DNA of 64,000 nt from Pseudomonas panipatensis (GTDB taxonomy: Bacteria; Pseudomonadota; Gammaproteobacteria; Pseudomonadales; Pseudomonadaceae), in NCBI RefSeq assembly GCF_900099785.1, contig NZ_FNDS01000011.1, positions 1 to 64,000 on the forward strand. Direction: 5' to 3'. This document shows positions 17,416 through 25,985 of this stretch, piece by piece (the first letter of the stretch is position 1; every line of letters begins with the position of its first letter). A model generated the notes under the pieces. The model was not told the DNA's origin. It made no database searches and saw only the letters and a program-made list of their open reading frames with translations. The position numbers were made by a program, and so were the translations under genes.

Positions 17416-18303
17416 GTGTCATTTGAACTTAAGCCAGCGAGCACACCTCGTCCCAGAGGCCGTCTTCCTCGCAGCGAAGCAACTGATCGGGTTTATCTCA
17501 GCGCGGTAGATAACTATCGAGATACTCATAAATACCAACTCCCCGCAACCGAGCAGGACATTTGCTCATACATAACATCAATGTTTGGACGCTATACCGC
17601 TTCAACAATCAATCAGCGCATTTCTGCCATCAAAGCATGGCACGTGGACTTCGGCTACAACCATCCCTTCGACGCCTATAGAGTGAAAGCACTGCTGCGA
17701 GAGGCTCTGCGAACAGCCAAAAGGAGCGAGTATGAACCCCAAGAACTCAGCCTCGGCGCCATAAAGCACATGATTAACTCGCAAGAGCTAAGAGCAGAGA
17801 ACTATTCACGCGAGTTCGCTGAGCAAGAATATCCTCGCACTCTCCGCAATCAAGCCATTTTACTCGTCGGATTCTGGCTGGGACTTCGAGGTTGCGACTT
17901 TCCGAAGCTACGTATCGAAAATATAAACCTCAGAAAAAACTCAGGCGCAGAGATCCTTATCAGCGACACAGAGCGCGAGCGAGTAGCCAACCTTCCATCA
18001 ATGGCTGATTATTGCCCTGTGGCCGCACTAAAAGCCTGGATAGAGATACTAGGCCGGTCGGAAGGTGCTCTTTTCGTAAAAATAAATCGCTGGGGTCGCA
18101 TTGAGCGAAATCGAATCTCAACACAGGGCATCAACGACATCATCGAGGAGCTCGCGATACAAGCAGGATTAGAGACGCACTTGACAAGTAAGTCTTTTCG
18201 ACAGGGGTTCTCCCAGTGGGCAAAGGACGATGGATGGACTTACCAGCAGATAATTGAGCACTTAGGCTTGACCCCCATGCGCAATCATAAAAATTATCTT
18301 TAA
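17416..18303 (+). CDS. Tyrosine recombinase associated with the tni transposon
   Basis: A recombinase of 295 residues from a GTG at 17416 with GGGGAG 7 bp upstream; an in-frame ATG at 17383 would add 11 residues without a ribosome site. The core-binding domain lies at about residues 20-110. The catalytic Arg is in GLRGCDFPKL. The usual HxxR box reads KSFRQGF, so His is replaced by Lys, a tolerated variant. Near the end are EHLG (His) and NYL (Tyr). It is AT-rich like the tni genes and ends 4 bp from tniQ, facing it. In Tn5053/Tn402 elements this place is taken by a serine resolvase (TniR), so this enzyme may do the same job. Confidence 0.8.
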   Translation: MSFELKPASTPRPRGRLPRSEATDRVYLSAVDNYRDTHKYQLPATEQDICSYITSMFGRYTASTINQRISAIKAWHVDFGYNHPFDAYRVKALLREALRTAKRSEYEPQELSLGAIKHMINSQELRAENYSREFAEQEYPRTLRNQAILLVGFWLGLRGCDFPKLRIENINLRKNSGAEILISDTERERVANLPSMADYCPVAALKAWIEILGRSEGALFVKINRWGRIERNRISTQGINDIIEELAIQAGLETHLTSKSFRQGFSQWAKDDGWTYQQIIEHLGLTPMRNHKNYL

Positions 18304-18307
18304 GCTT

Positions 18308-19402
18308 TTAGCTTTTCGAGTAAGGAATTCCCTTGGTAGGCGCCATCTCCTTGGGGGTTATAGGTGCACTGGAGATTTCGAGAAGCTTGTCTCTTATCTC
18401 GATAGGGTAACCTCGCGCCCTGTCAAGGCACCAATTGCGGGAAATTGAGCCCACCCCTCCTACAGACGCTGTATACAACCAAGGTATCGTTACGGGAACT
18501 AGCACTCCAATTTCTCTACCCGCGGATGAAAGTCTCTGCAAACCATCCAAAGCCCCCTCCACTCCAAATACACAAGCCGCAACAGCAAGTGCAGACAATC
18601 GAGTTCGGGCACACCTCTCTTGGCAAGATGTACCTTCCAGGTCATATTTTCTCGTCTGCGGCCCAAGCTGATACTCCCTAGCCAACCTTCCAAATGCGTA
18701 TTTAGTCAAGTCATGCGCGAGTGGACAGACCCTGCCCCGTTCTATAAAGATAGCGGCATCACAGAAATCCCGTATCGCGGATATCTCCCGCCAGGCTTGG
18801 TCTGAGTGCTTTAAATTAATCAGATTATCAATATGCGACTGCATCTTGAAGGCCAACTCGATCAGCTCCAATAGAAATGAAATCCTCGGGATCAGTTCGT
18901 TTCTTTTGGGGGCAGCGGATGCTTTAGATGAAGGGTGATTTTTCTCTACGGTGAATCGGAATGCACAACGTCCCCTATTTTTTAAAGTTATTGGGCGATA
19001 ATTTCCACTGAGAGTAGTTAGTGCACACTTGTGCCGATGGCAGACCGTATACCAGCAATATGACCATTGAACCCTCCAGACTGGAAAAGTGTGCTTCCTG
19101 ATATCGTCCTCGATACAGATCGAGCAAAATGATACTCTGGAGCCATTGTCGCTGATCCCCCAAACTAAGTGCCTGCTATGATCAGGAAGGGACATCGCAT
19201 GAAGCCCGCCGGTCAATTCAGTTAAACGCTCGAGCTCGCTAACAGCATATCCGTAATCAACGTCGTATAAATCCTCTTTTTCCTGAACTATACGAAGCAA
19301 CTCTGCCCCGTCGCTGTGGCTGGCGGAAATTTCTTTCGCATGAGCTTGGCGAAAGATCCAAGATGACATTGACTCTTCAGGCAATATATCCACCCTATGC
19401 AC
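18308..19402 (-). CDS. tniQ: TniQ family protein
   Basis: A 364-residue protein starting with GTG immediately after the tniB stop. The TniQ N-terminus ILPEESMSSWIFRQA is clear, followed by the cysteine/histidine-rich region with CSICIEDD near residue 98 and CWYTVCHRHKCALTTL at about 115-132, the zinc-binding fold of TniQ/TnsD proteins. TniQ takes part in target choice and strand transfer in Tn5053/Tn402 and Tn7-like elements. It is the third gene of a tniA-tniB-tniQ run. Confidence 0.88.
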   Translation of the reverse strand: MHRVDILPEESMSSWIFRQAHAKEISASHSDGAELLRIVQEKEDLYDVDYGYAVSELERLTELTGGLHAMSLPDHSRHLVWGISDNGSRVSFCSICIEDDIRKHTFPVWRVQWSYCWYTVCHRHKCALTTLSGNYRPITLKNRGRCAFRFTVEKNHPSSKASAAPKRNELIPRISFLLELIELAFKMQSHIDNLINLKHSDQAWREISAIRDFCDAAIFIERGRVCPLAHDLTKYAFGRLAREYQLGPQTRKYDLEGTSCQERCARTRLSALAVAACVFGVEGALDGLQRLSSAGREIGVLVPVTIPWLYTASVGGVGSISRNWCLDRARGYPIEIRDKLLEISSAPITPKEMAPTKGIPYSKS

Positions 19403-20257
19403 TCAGCATACAGGACGAACAAGGCCTCGACTCAATAGGTCCATGCTTATTCTCTCCTTTCGCTCCAAGATCGCCAGAATTGCAGCGTGCGATATGATTT
19501 TGACCATATTATCAAGCACTCCCTCCGAGGCTTGGACTAGAAACTTCACAATGCTTTCCGACGCCAAGTTAGAAGGGTGCTTTAAGGGCAAGGTTGATTC
19601 ATAACTTGCTAGAAATGAACGAAAGTGCTCACTCTCGTTCCACGGCGGGAGCTGCGTGCGCTGGAATCGCCGTGCCATCTGCTTTTCGAAGGCCATCACG
19701 CTCTCACATTCTTCGGTCCCTAAAGCGACCACCGGTATAGAGAATGGGGCGCCAGATATCTTTTTCAACAAGCTCAGGCACTTCCTGACATCACGCGAAG
19801 GGCAAAGAAGCATTTCATTGAGTTCATCAATCGCTATCCCTTTTATACCTAGCCCCCGCACACTGTTAAGCAGCACGGGGTCTGGTAGGCTAGGGTTATC
19901 GTAGTGCCCCCCCGTCAACGCGCGAACGATGTGTTCAGCAAAGCTCTTGTATGAGCCGGCCCCTCCATCCAGCATGCTATAGCACGCCATTCGGCTACTA
20001 GCCTCTGAGTTAAGTCCATAACGCTTATTGATGCGCTGAAACAAAGCGCTTTTTCCCATCCCGGGTGCGCCCGAAACCAACAAGCATTCTGCCTGAATCT
20101 TAATCGGCGCCTTTAGAAGCCCCCCAACGACACGCAAGACATGATCGGCAATCGGGTAATTTATCCAAACATCCTCTTGAACGGCGCAGATCCGGGTCTC
20201 CTCGTCTGCGTCCACCAGGTTACGCCTGGCCTCCAAAACATGCTCATAATCAGCCAC
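19403..20257 (-). CDS. tniB: TniB family AAA ATPase of transposition
   Basis: A 284-residue AAA ATPase. Walker A is SGAPGMGKSALF near residue 64 and Walker B is IKGIAIDELNEML near residue 140. The protein shares the ATP-binding layout of TniB/TnsC/IstB helpers that activate DDE transposases and carry target information. The start is a GTG with GAGGGG upstream. It lies 10 bp after tniA and ends at the base before tniQ, so the three are one transcript. Confidence 0.9.
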   Translation of the reverse strand: MADYEHVLEARRNLVDADEETRICAVQEDVWINYPIADHVLRVVGGLLKAPIKIQAECLLVSGAPGMGKSALFQRINKRYGLNSEASSRMACYSMLDGGAGSYKSFAEHIVRALTGGHYDNPSLPDPVLLNSVRGLGIKGIAIDELNEMLLCPSRDVRKCLSLLKKISGAPFSIPVVALGTEECESVMAFEKQMARRFQRTQLPPWNESEHFRSFLASYESTLPLKHPSNLASESIVKFLVQASEGVLDNMVKIISHAAILAILERKERISMDLLSRGLVRPVC

Positions 20258-20267
20258 GGCTCGCCCC

Positions 20268-22091
20268 TCAGAGGTCTATTTCAAACTTTTCTGGTGGTTT
20301 CGTATAATCAACGTCCACTGGCGGACTCTCACGCACTTCATCAACTTCACTCGCCACGAACGGAACTGATTTTCGAGACTCACGATCACTTCTTGCGTTC
20401 TCAAAAGCTTTCCGTGCCCTTTTGGTCGAGATCTTAGCTTCTTTAATAAGCTCACGATTTTTATCGGCTTGTTTAGATATCGCTCGACTTCGCTCTGCGC
20501 GTGTCTCTGCAGCATTGGGACTGTGTTCCTTTAAATCCTTTTTCGCAAGCCTGGCCTCCTCAAGGGACATATCCGATAGCGAAAGATCAGAAAATGGCAC
20601 CGCTAGATATCCTCGCTCCGGAATCTGAATCCAGACCTGCCTAATTGAGTTTGGATTAAACTTAACATTTCGAGCAACCCCAGGAGCGACATATGGAGCC
20701 AGTTCCGGCGCCCAATAAATAAATCCATTCATCTCAATGCCCGATCTACCAATAACTCTTTCTTTCTCCGGCATAAAATCAAGACTAAACTCACTAGGAT
20801 TAGAAATCAGCGCAGGATGAGATAAGACTCCATTATCTGTAAAATACTTTACCCACTTCTCATGAGGTGTCATCTTTATTATTCGATGGTATTCATTATT
20901 ATATTGCTGCACCGCCCTCGCAAACCACAGCTTGAACTCCGAAAACGTCATGCATGATTCTTTTTCGCTGTCATAATCACCGCGAATTAAATGACTCCTC
21001 AAAGTAGCTCCAGGGAGGAGGTTTATATACCCTATATTCAGTGTTCCATTTAATCTCTCAATAGTCCCTCCCCACCACGGCTTCCCAATAGGGCGCCATT
21101 TTATTTTTATATCGTACTTTTCGGCCGCACGAATAAAAACTCGCGACTTAAATTCCTTCGCATTGTCAACCCCTATGACCTCGGGCTTTCCATAATAGGG
21201 GTAATCTATATCTCTATCACCAAGTTCGCGCAGCCACTTGTCCTTGGGAAGAGCGGCATGCATTACAGCCATTGCCACGCTATAGGAATTAGGCGAATGA
21301 ATCGAAAGGTAGTATCCAATAATTATTCTTGTGTGCTTATCAATAATTAATGTCATCCAAGGCCGACAGAGAGCTCGGCGTGTCACCTCATCAACGATAA
21401 TGCAATCTACAACACAGTGATCCATTTCCCACTTGTCTAGCGGGGCGCTAATCTTTTCCTTTCCAGGGCGCGCCTGATGAGTATCATTTGCAGTCTTTAA
21501 ACCAAGTCTTCGCCGTGCACGCTCGGCTTCATCCATCTCCATTATACGTGAGGTAACTGCCACCTGCGACGGGACCGCCAGACCAGCCGCTTGACATTGT
21601 CCCCGGACAGCGCGCCATATACTTTTGAAAGTGACCCCGGGGCCTTTGTACTCTTTTATTGCTTCCTTGATCAGAGTTTCCACCTGCACAGGAAGCATAC
21701 GAACGCCATGCTTTCGTCCCCTTGCAGCGGGAAGCATGCATTGCGGGCCGGCCTCCTCGTCGTATGTGGCTGCGAGCGCGTAAGCTCTTGCGACGCTGAC
21801 TGAAAGCTCTCGAGCTAACTCATCAATCGAGCAGTCGCCGCACTTATACTTCCCTACTGAGTCATACCTTAATAGCGCTTTCCCCCAAGCCTCATCACTA
21901 ACCTTGAAGACGTCACCGATCTCTTTCGTTTTGCTATTCACACTTAACGGAGTTAGTTCGCCGAGGTTGACCGATTCGTACTGCTGGATTTGCTGTAGAT
22001 ATATCTGGACTCTTCCCGGAGCCAGCGACGCAACATAGATGCACTCCTGGCCAGACCAGATAAACCCCTGCCCTTTATGTATTTTCTTCAT
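20268..22091 (-). CDS. tniA: TniA DDE transposase (Mu/rve type)
   Basis: A 607-residue transposase. N-terminal helix-turn-helix domains (ELARELSVSVARAYALAATY) are at about residues 65-115. The integrase core has its acidic triad in WEMDHCVVD, GVDNAKEFKS and GGTIERLNGTLN, spaced as in rve enzymes, followed by a Mu C-terminal beta barrel and a basic, Lys/Arg-rich tail. Its length matches TniA/TnsB-like transposases. Base composition is clearly lower in G+C than flanking DNA, a sign of transfer. All three catalytic residues are intact, so the element may still be active if its ends survive. Confidence 0.92.
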   Translation of the reverse strand: MKKIHKGQGFIWSGQECIYVASLAPGRVQIYLQQIQQYESVNLGELTPLSVNSKTKEIGDVFKVSDEAWGKALLRYDSVGKYKCGDCSIDELARELSVSVARAYALAATYDEEAGPQCMLPAARGRKHGVRMLPVQVETLIKEAIKEYKGPGVTFKSIWRAVRGQCQAAGLAVPSQVAVTSRIMEMDEAERARRRLGLKTANDTHQARPGKEKISAPLDKWEMDHCVVDCIIVDEVTRRALCRPWMTLIIDKHTRIIIGYYLSIHSPNSYSVAMAVMHAALPKDKWLRELGDRDIDYPYYGKPEVIGVDNAKEFKSRVFIRAAEKYDIKIKWRPIGKPWWGGTIERLNGTLNIGYINLLPGATLRSHLIRGDYDSEKESCMTFSEFKLWFARAVQQYNNEYHRIIKMTPHEKWVKYFTDNGVLSHPALISNPSEFSLDFMPEKERVIGRSGIEMNGFIYWAPELAPYVAPGVARNVKFNPNSIRQVWIQIPERGYLAVPFSDLSLSDMSLEEARLAKKDLKEHSPNAAETRAERSRAISKQADKNRELIKEAKISTKRARKAFENARSDRESRKSVPFVASEVDEVRESPPVDVDYTKPPEKFEIDL

Positions 22092-22920
22092 AACTTATAT
22101 GCCATTGCCGCCGACATGCAGTGCGCCATATGGCAATAAATCAAGCAGAATGTAGCTTAAAAGCAAGAAATCATGCCAAATCCCATCAACGCACTTCAGG
22201 CGTCCTCTGGAAAGTCCTTTAGATACAAAGGCTTGTAAATTATTTTAATTAAGCATCTACGACACCAGGCTTAAAAACCTCGCCGTCACGATTCTGAGGC
22301 TGTTCTGCACCATGGGCTCTCTGTACCACGACTGCTGTCGTGTCGGCTGGTGCCACCCGGGCCCTCGCTCGATCGCAGGCTGGCGATGACAGATTATTTG
22401 CACGCACTCGACTGGTTGCGATCACTGGCGGCTTGCTGAAATGCCAATGGCCATCGCTGTTGCGTCCGAAATTGGTGGTTGCACTTATGGCGCCAATCGC
22501 GAACAAGGTTCCACCCATTTGAATGGCTGGGATTTAATGGCGCACTGGTTTCGAATCCATTTGCTGGTACAGCGATCGGCTCATCAATTAAGCCACGATC
22601 ATCGCCATACTGAGCCTGTCACTAAAGACCGCAGACGCTCTGTATTTTTCAGCCGTCCGCAGTAATACCGATGCCTGCTATGGTTCAAGCTCGCTGAAGC
22701 GTAGAAATCAGGCCTCTGGTTATTAATCAATAGAATCCTTTCACGTCTCAGCCGATTACCGGTGTGGCTGGTTAAGTTGTTGGCTTTCCAACTGGATGGC
22801 TCTCCTACCGGATGGAGGGATACATGAATGCAATATCCGATAATGGCTAGACCCGGATATTGCGTAACACCCGGGAAATCGCCATTCTAGAGTGCCTCGT
22901 GCCCGGCGCTATTTTCTCTC
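22092..22920. other. Intergenic stretch holding the presumed tniA-side transposon end and the integrase upstream region
   Basis: No gene can be supported. The first 170 bp are AT-rich like tniA and must contain its promoter and presumably the transposon end. Blocks shared with the far flank near 17347 include AAATCATG (also near 22170) and GTGCGCCAT (near 22121). These may be transposase-binding repeats, but I could not define matched termini or a target duplication. From about 22270 the composition returns to the GC-rich type. A 10-bp inverted repeat lies at 22830-22863. Confidence 0.5.
22830..22863. repeat. Perfect 10-bp inverted repeat upstream of integrase
   Basis: GCAATATCCG at 22830-22839 is repeated inverted as CGGATATTGC at 22854-22863, with a 14-bp spacer. 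It lies 57 bp before the start of the integrase gene. It may be a recombinase core or arm site (paired inverted binding sites around a spacer) or an operator for the integrase promoter. The spacer is longer than the 6-8 bp of a classic crossover region. Confidence 0.7.
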
Positions 22921-24213
22921 ATGCCTCAATCGCCACAGCCGCTGTTCGATACATTCGACCGTTTTCATGAACTCAATTTCTTCGGGCTCAGCTCGGAGTT
23001 GCCTGTCGTTCTCGGGTACCTGCGGGGATTGCCCGAGAAAACCATGGCCATTGAGAGTTATCTGGCCGTTCGAGGCTTTCTCAAGTCCTACGCAGGCAAT
23101 GAGGCCACCTATAACTCCTACCGAACCCATGTCGAGCGGCTGCTGCTTTGGGCCGTTCTGGTGGCGGAAAAGCCCTTGATCGAACTACGTCGTCGGGATG
23201 CCGAAGCCTTCATGGAGTTCTGCCTGAATCCTCCCTCGGAGTGGATCGGCCCGGTCGTCAAGTCGCGTTTCGTGCGCCAGGGAGGCAGGACGAAAAGCGA
23301 GTCCGACGGTTATTCCGTGAACGAGCGCTGGCGCCCTTTTGCCTCGACCGTGCCGAAACGCGAGCGGAAAATCGCCTCGGAAACCCTGTCTGCCCTCCCC
23401 TCGACCACCTACAAAATGTCCCAGGGGTCGGTCGCCCAAGTGTTCGCGGTGTGTGGCAGCTTCTTCCAACACGCGATTGACGAAGGCTTCACCGAGGTAA
23501 ATCCCTTCAGGGCCGTGAAGCAGAAATCGATCTACAAGCAACGCAATACGCTGGACGTCGCCTCGCGCTCGCTGACGCAACTGCAGTGGAGCTTCGTCAT
23601 CGAGACGGCCGAACTTATGGCGGCTGCGAACCCTGAACATGAGCGAACCCTTTTTATCGTCGCCACGCTGTTCTCGATGTACCTGCGCGTGTCTGACCTG
23701 GTCGGGCGTGACAATTGGCAGCCGGTGATGGGCGACTTCCGACGGGATAGCGCCGGGAACTGGTGGTTTCACGTCGTGGGGAAAGGCAATAAGGCAGCGA
23801 AGATCAGCGTGCGCGATGAGTTCATCGAGTCCTATCTGACGCGTTATCGCAAACACTTGCAGCTGCCTGCCCTACCCTCACCCCATGAGAAACGGCCATT
23901 GCTCAGCACGCTCAAAGGGCGCGGCGGACTGTCCGATCGACATATCAGGCTGCTTCTCCAAGAGGTCTTCGATCAATCGCTCAGCAGGATGAGCGAGGAC
24001 GGATGGAGCGATGACGAAGTCGATCAGCTTCGCTCCGCGTCACTTCACTGGCTTCGCCATACCTCGGCCACATTCGATGCTCCGCATCGCGACATGAAAG
24101 ATCTGCAGGCGGATCTGCGTCATAACAGTTTAAGTACCACCCAGAACACCTATTACAACTCTCTAGACGAACAGCGGGCGCACTCTGTCAAAAAGATGAA
24201 GATCAAGGGGTAG
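22921..24213 (+). CDS. Site-specific tyrosine recombinase/integrase
   Basis: A 430-residue integrase with N-terminal core-binding domain (about residues 40-190) and catalytic domain (about 210-420). The active site is complete: Arg in MYLRVSDL, His and Arg in HWLRHTSAT, His in RHNSLSTTQ and the nucleophile Tyr in NTYYNS. No good ribosome site precedes the ATG at 22921, so a later start cannot be excluded. No excisionase or transfer gene adjoins it. It may have brought in part of the mosaic or be a solitary integron-like or island integrase; the mobilised unit is not evident. Confidence 0.85.
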   Translation: MPQSPQPLFDTFDRFHELNFFGLSSELPVVLGYLRGLPEKTMAIESYLAVRGFLKSYAGNEATYNSYRTHVERLLLWAVLVAEKPLIELRRRDAEAFMEFCLNPPSEWIGPVVKSRFVRQGGRTKSESDGYSVNERWRPFASTVPKRERKIASETLSALPSTTYKMSQGSVAQVFAVCGSFFQHAIDEGFTEVNPFRAVKQKSIYKQRNTLDVASRSLTQLQWSFVIETAELMAAANPEHERTLFIVATLFSMYLRVSDLVGRDNWQPVMGDFRRDSAGNWWFHVVGKGNKAAKISVRDEFIESYLTRYRKHLQLPALPSPHEKRPLLSTLKGRGGLSDRHIRLLLQEVFDQSLSRMSEDGWSDDEVDQLRSASLHWLRHTSATFDAPHRDMKDLQADLRHNSLSTTQNTYYNSLDEQRAHSVKKMKIKG

Positions 24214-24306
24214 CGGTCGGAGAATCATGTCCGCCAGCGGCAATGCCTAGATCGGACAAAATGCGGCCATAATCGCGCACCCCTCCGCCGATGCCAGCTC
24301 CCAGCG

Positions 24307-24774
24307 ATGTCAGAGCACCTCGACGCAGCCCCCTCGCCCAGCGAATCCACCGAAAGTGCCGTCATTCCGCCGCGACGCTTCAAGCGACCGCGCTGGCGCG
24401 AGTGGCGGCAGCGCTTGGCGTTCTGGGTCGGAGCCCCGCTGGTGGGCGGCTCGGTTGGCCGTGAGGGGCCTACCCTGCATGTCGGCGCGGCAGTCATCTA
24501 TGCCTTCGGCCGGCGCACCATCGCCGGACTGATCCTGGCGCTGTTCGGGCTGGCCTCGGGCAGCCATGTGTTCGGCACCGGCTACGAGGAAACCCGCGCG
24601 GCGCTGACCTCCTCGGTGATCGTGCTGGAGCTGTCGCACAGCCCCGACCTGGTGATCCCGATGCTCGCGGCGACGGTCATGGCCGCGGCCATCTCCGGCT
24701 GGATCGCCCCGGTCTCGCTGTACCACGCGCTGGCCCGGCAGATCCTCGACAAAGTCGCGCCAACCAAGCCCTGA
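24307..24774 (+). pseudogene. ClC-type chloride channel remnant with internal in-frame deletions
   Basis: The frame is open for 155 codons, but ClC proteins have about 400-580. Pieces are recognisable in order: a cytoplasmic N-terminus to about residue 47, the GREGPTLHVGAA selectivity-filter segment at 51-62, the segment ALFGLASGSHVFGTGYEETRA at about 78-98, and the late helix TSSVIVLELSHSPDLVIPML onward. The GSGIP and GxFxP filter motifs and most membrane helices between these pieces are gone, apparently by three deletions that each kept the frame. It cannot form a normal channel. The gene lies directly beside the mobile region. Confidence 0.78.
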
Positions 24775-24781
24775 GCCACCC

Positions 24782-25423
24782 TCACCAGCGCAGCAGGCGC
24801 GGTCCCAGGGCGGCGCCGAGCAGCGTCGGGACGAGCATGCCCAGCAAGTACCAGATGCCCCAGAAGGGTACGCCCATCTCCGGGCAATGCAGGCAGTAGG
24901 CGAGCGTCGCGGTGGCCCCGGCGAGCAGGCCGCCGGCGGCACCGGCCTGGCGCTGGCGGGTCGGCGCCAGGCCGCGCAGTGCCCAGAACACAGCGATGAA
25001 CACCGGCACGGAGAGCAGCGCGATGTTCAGCGGGCAGGTGCGCCAGGTGCGACCGAATATCAGCTCGGCGCGGGCCTCGACCGGCGCCCCGGCCAGCGCC
25101 AGGGCAGCGCCCAGCCAAACCAGCAGCACCGGCAAGCACGGTGCGAGCCAGGCGCCGCCGCCCTTCACCCCGGGGCGCGCCAGGCGGCTGGAAAGCCATA
25201 GCGCCAGCGACGCCAGGCTGGCTGGCAGCGCGACCTTGGCCCAGAACAGTGGCGTACGCGCTACCTCGGTGAGGTCTGCGCGCACGCCGTAGAGTGCCGC
25301 CATCAGCAGCAGCGCGCCGAGGCTTCCGCCCAGCAGCGCCAGTGCGAAGCGTCGGGCCAGGACATGCCGGTCCACCGTCGTTTCGCCGGCGGCGAGCATG
25401 GCGATCAGCTCATCGGTCTTCAT
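24782..25423 (-). CDS. nrsF: NrsF-type anti-sigma factor (DUF1109)
   Basis: A 213-residue inner-membrane protein with about six hydrophobic spans, the first at about residues 28-47 (ALALLGGSLGALLLMAALYG). It has the short cytoplasmic start TDELIAMLAAGETTVDRH typical of DUF1109 and the late YCLHCPEMGVPFWGIWYLLG segment with two conserved cysteines. NrsF proteins hold a SigF-type sigma factor at the membrane and release it on metal stress. Its start overlaps the sigma gene by 14 bp. The pairing with SigF and the bufferin operon matches Caulobacter. Confidence 0.88.
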   Translation of the reverse strand: MKTDELIAMLAAGETTVDRHVLARRFALALLGGSLGALLLMAALYGVRADLTEVARTPLFWAKVALPASLASLALWLSSRLARPGVKGGGAWLAPCLPVLLVWLGAALALAGAPVEARAELIFGRTWRTCPLNIALLSVPVFIAVFWALRGLAPTRQRQAGAAGGLLAGATATLAYCLHCPEMGVPFWGIWYLLGMLVPTLLGAALGPRLLRW

Positions 25424-25925
25424 CGTTTCGCTTACCTCGAATCATGCCAGCGAGCAGCTTCAGCCCACGGTGGATGCCGACCTTCACGGCCGAAATGGAA
25501 AGCCCGGTGAGGCGCGCGGTTTCCTCCACCGAGAGCCCTTCGAGCTTCACATGCACGATCGGCAGACGCTGTCGCTCGGGCAATTGCTGCAACAGCCGAG
25601 CAAGGTCGCGGCTGGCCTGCGCCGGCTCATCATCTTCGCTGGCGAACAGTTCATCGTCCGCCTGCAGCGGGTCCTGCAGCGCCTCACGGCGAGCGTAGGC
25701 GCGGAAATGGTCGGTCAGTTTATAGCGCGCGATGGCCTGCACCCAGGCGGTCAGCGGTTGCTCGGCGCGATAGGTGTGGCGGGCGTTGTGCACCGCCAGC
25801 AGGACTTCCTGCAACAAGTCCTCGACCTCCGCCGGGCGCTGCGCCAGGCGCCGCCGCAGGAAGGCGCGCAGGTGCGCGCCCAGGGCGACGAGGAACTCCC
25901 GATAGGCCGCCGCATCGCCATCCAT
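25410..25925 (-). CDS. sigF: SigF-type ECF sigma factor (start revised downstream)
   Basis: An ECF sigma factor of 171 residues from the ATG at 25925. Region 2 includes VEDLLQEVLLAVHNARHTY and LTAWVQAIARYKLTDHFR, and region 4 includes LPERQRLPIVHVKLEGLSVEETARLTG split across its HTH. The frame opens earlier at an ATG at 25997, but a GTAACC-N16-CGAACT promoter spans 25986-26013, so transcription would begin about 7 bp inside that longer frame. Translation must then start further on; the ATG at 25925 sits just before the region 2 helix, and a TTG slightly upstream is an alternative. It probably controls itself, nrsF and the bufferin operon. Confidence 0.82.
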   Translation of the reverse strand: MDGDAAAYREFLVALGAHLRAFLRRRLAQRPAEVEDLLQEVLLAVHNARHTYRAEQPLTAWVQAIARYKLTDHFRAYARREALQDPLQADDELFASEDDEPAQASRDLARLLQQLPERQRLPIVHVKLEGLSVEETARLTGLSISAVKVGIHRGLKLLAGMIRGKRNDEDR

Positions 25926-25985
25926 ACCGCGCAACAGCAATGCCTGCAGCTGCGCTTCGCGCGCGTTCAACTGCTCCTGGCTGGT

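Larger units (their letters stand above)
14304..24213. mobile_element. Mosaic mobile region
   Basis: This stretch contains an IS1182-type remnant, a TnpS/TnpT-like pair, a tniABQ element with a tyrosine recombinase, and a separate integrase, bordered by a decayed region on the left and a shrunken ClC gene on the right. Composition changes several times: the tni block is AT-rich, while the tnpS/tnpT and final integrase blocks are GC-rich. It therefore grew by successive insertions. No cargo gene for resistance or metabolism is visible inside. Outer boundaries are approximate. Confidence 0.7.

Noticed and set aside
17339-22263. TGTC...GACA as terminal repeats of the tni element
   Set aside because: Only about 7 of the first 9 bases agree and no 5-bp target duplication flanks them.
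22249-22518. An 89-codon minus-strand frame upstream of the integrase
   Set aside because: No recognisable domain or ribosome site and it spans a change in base composition.
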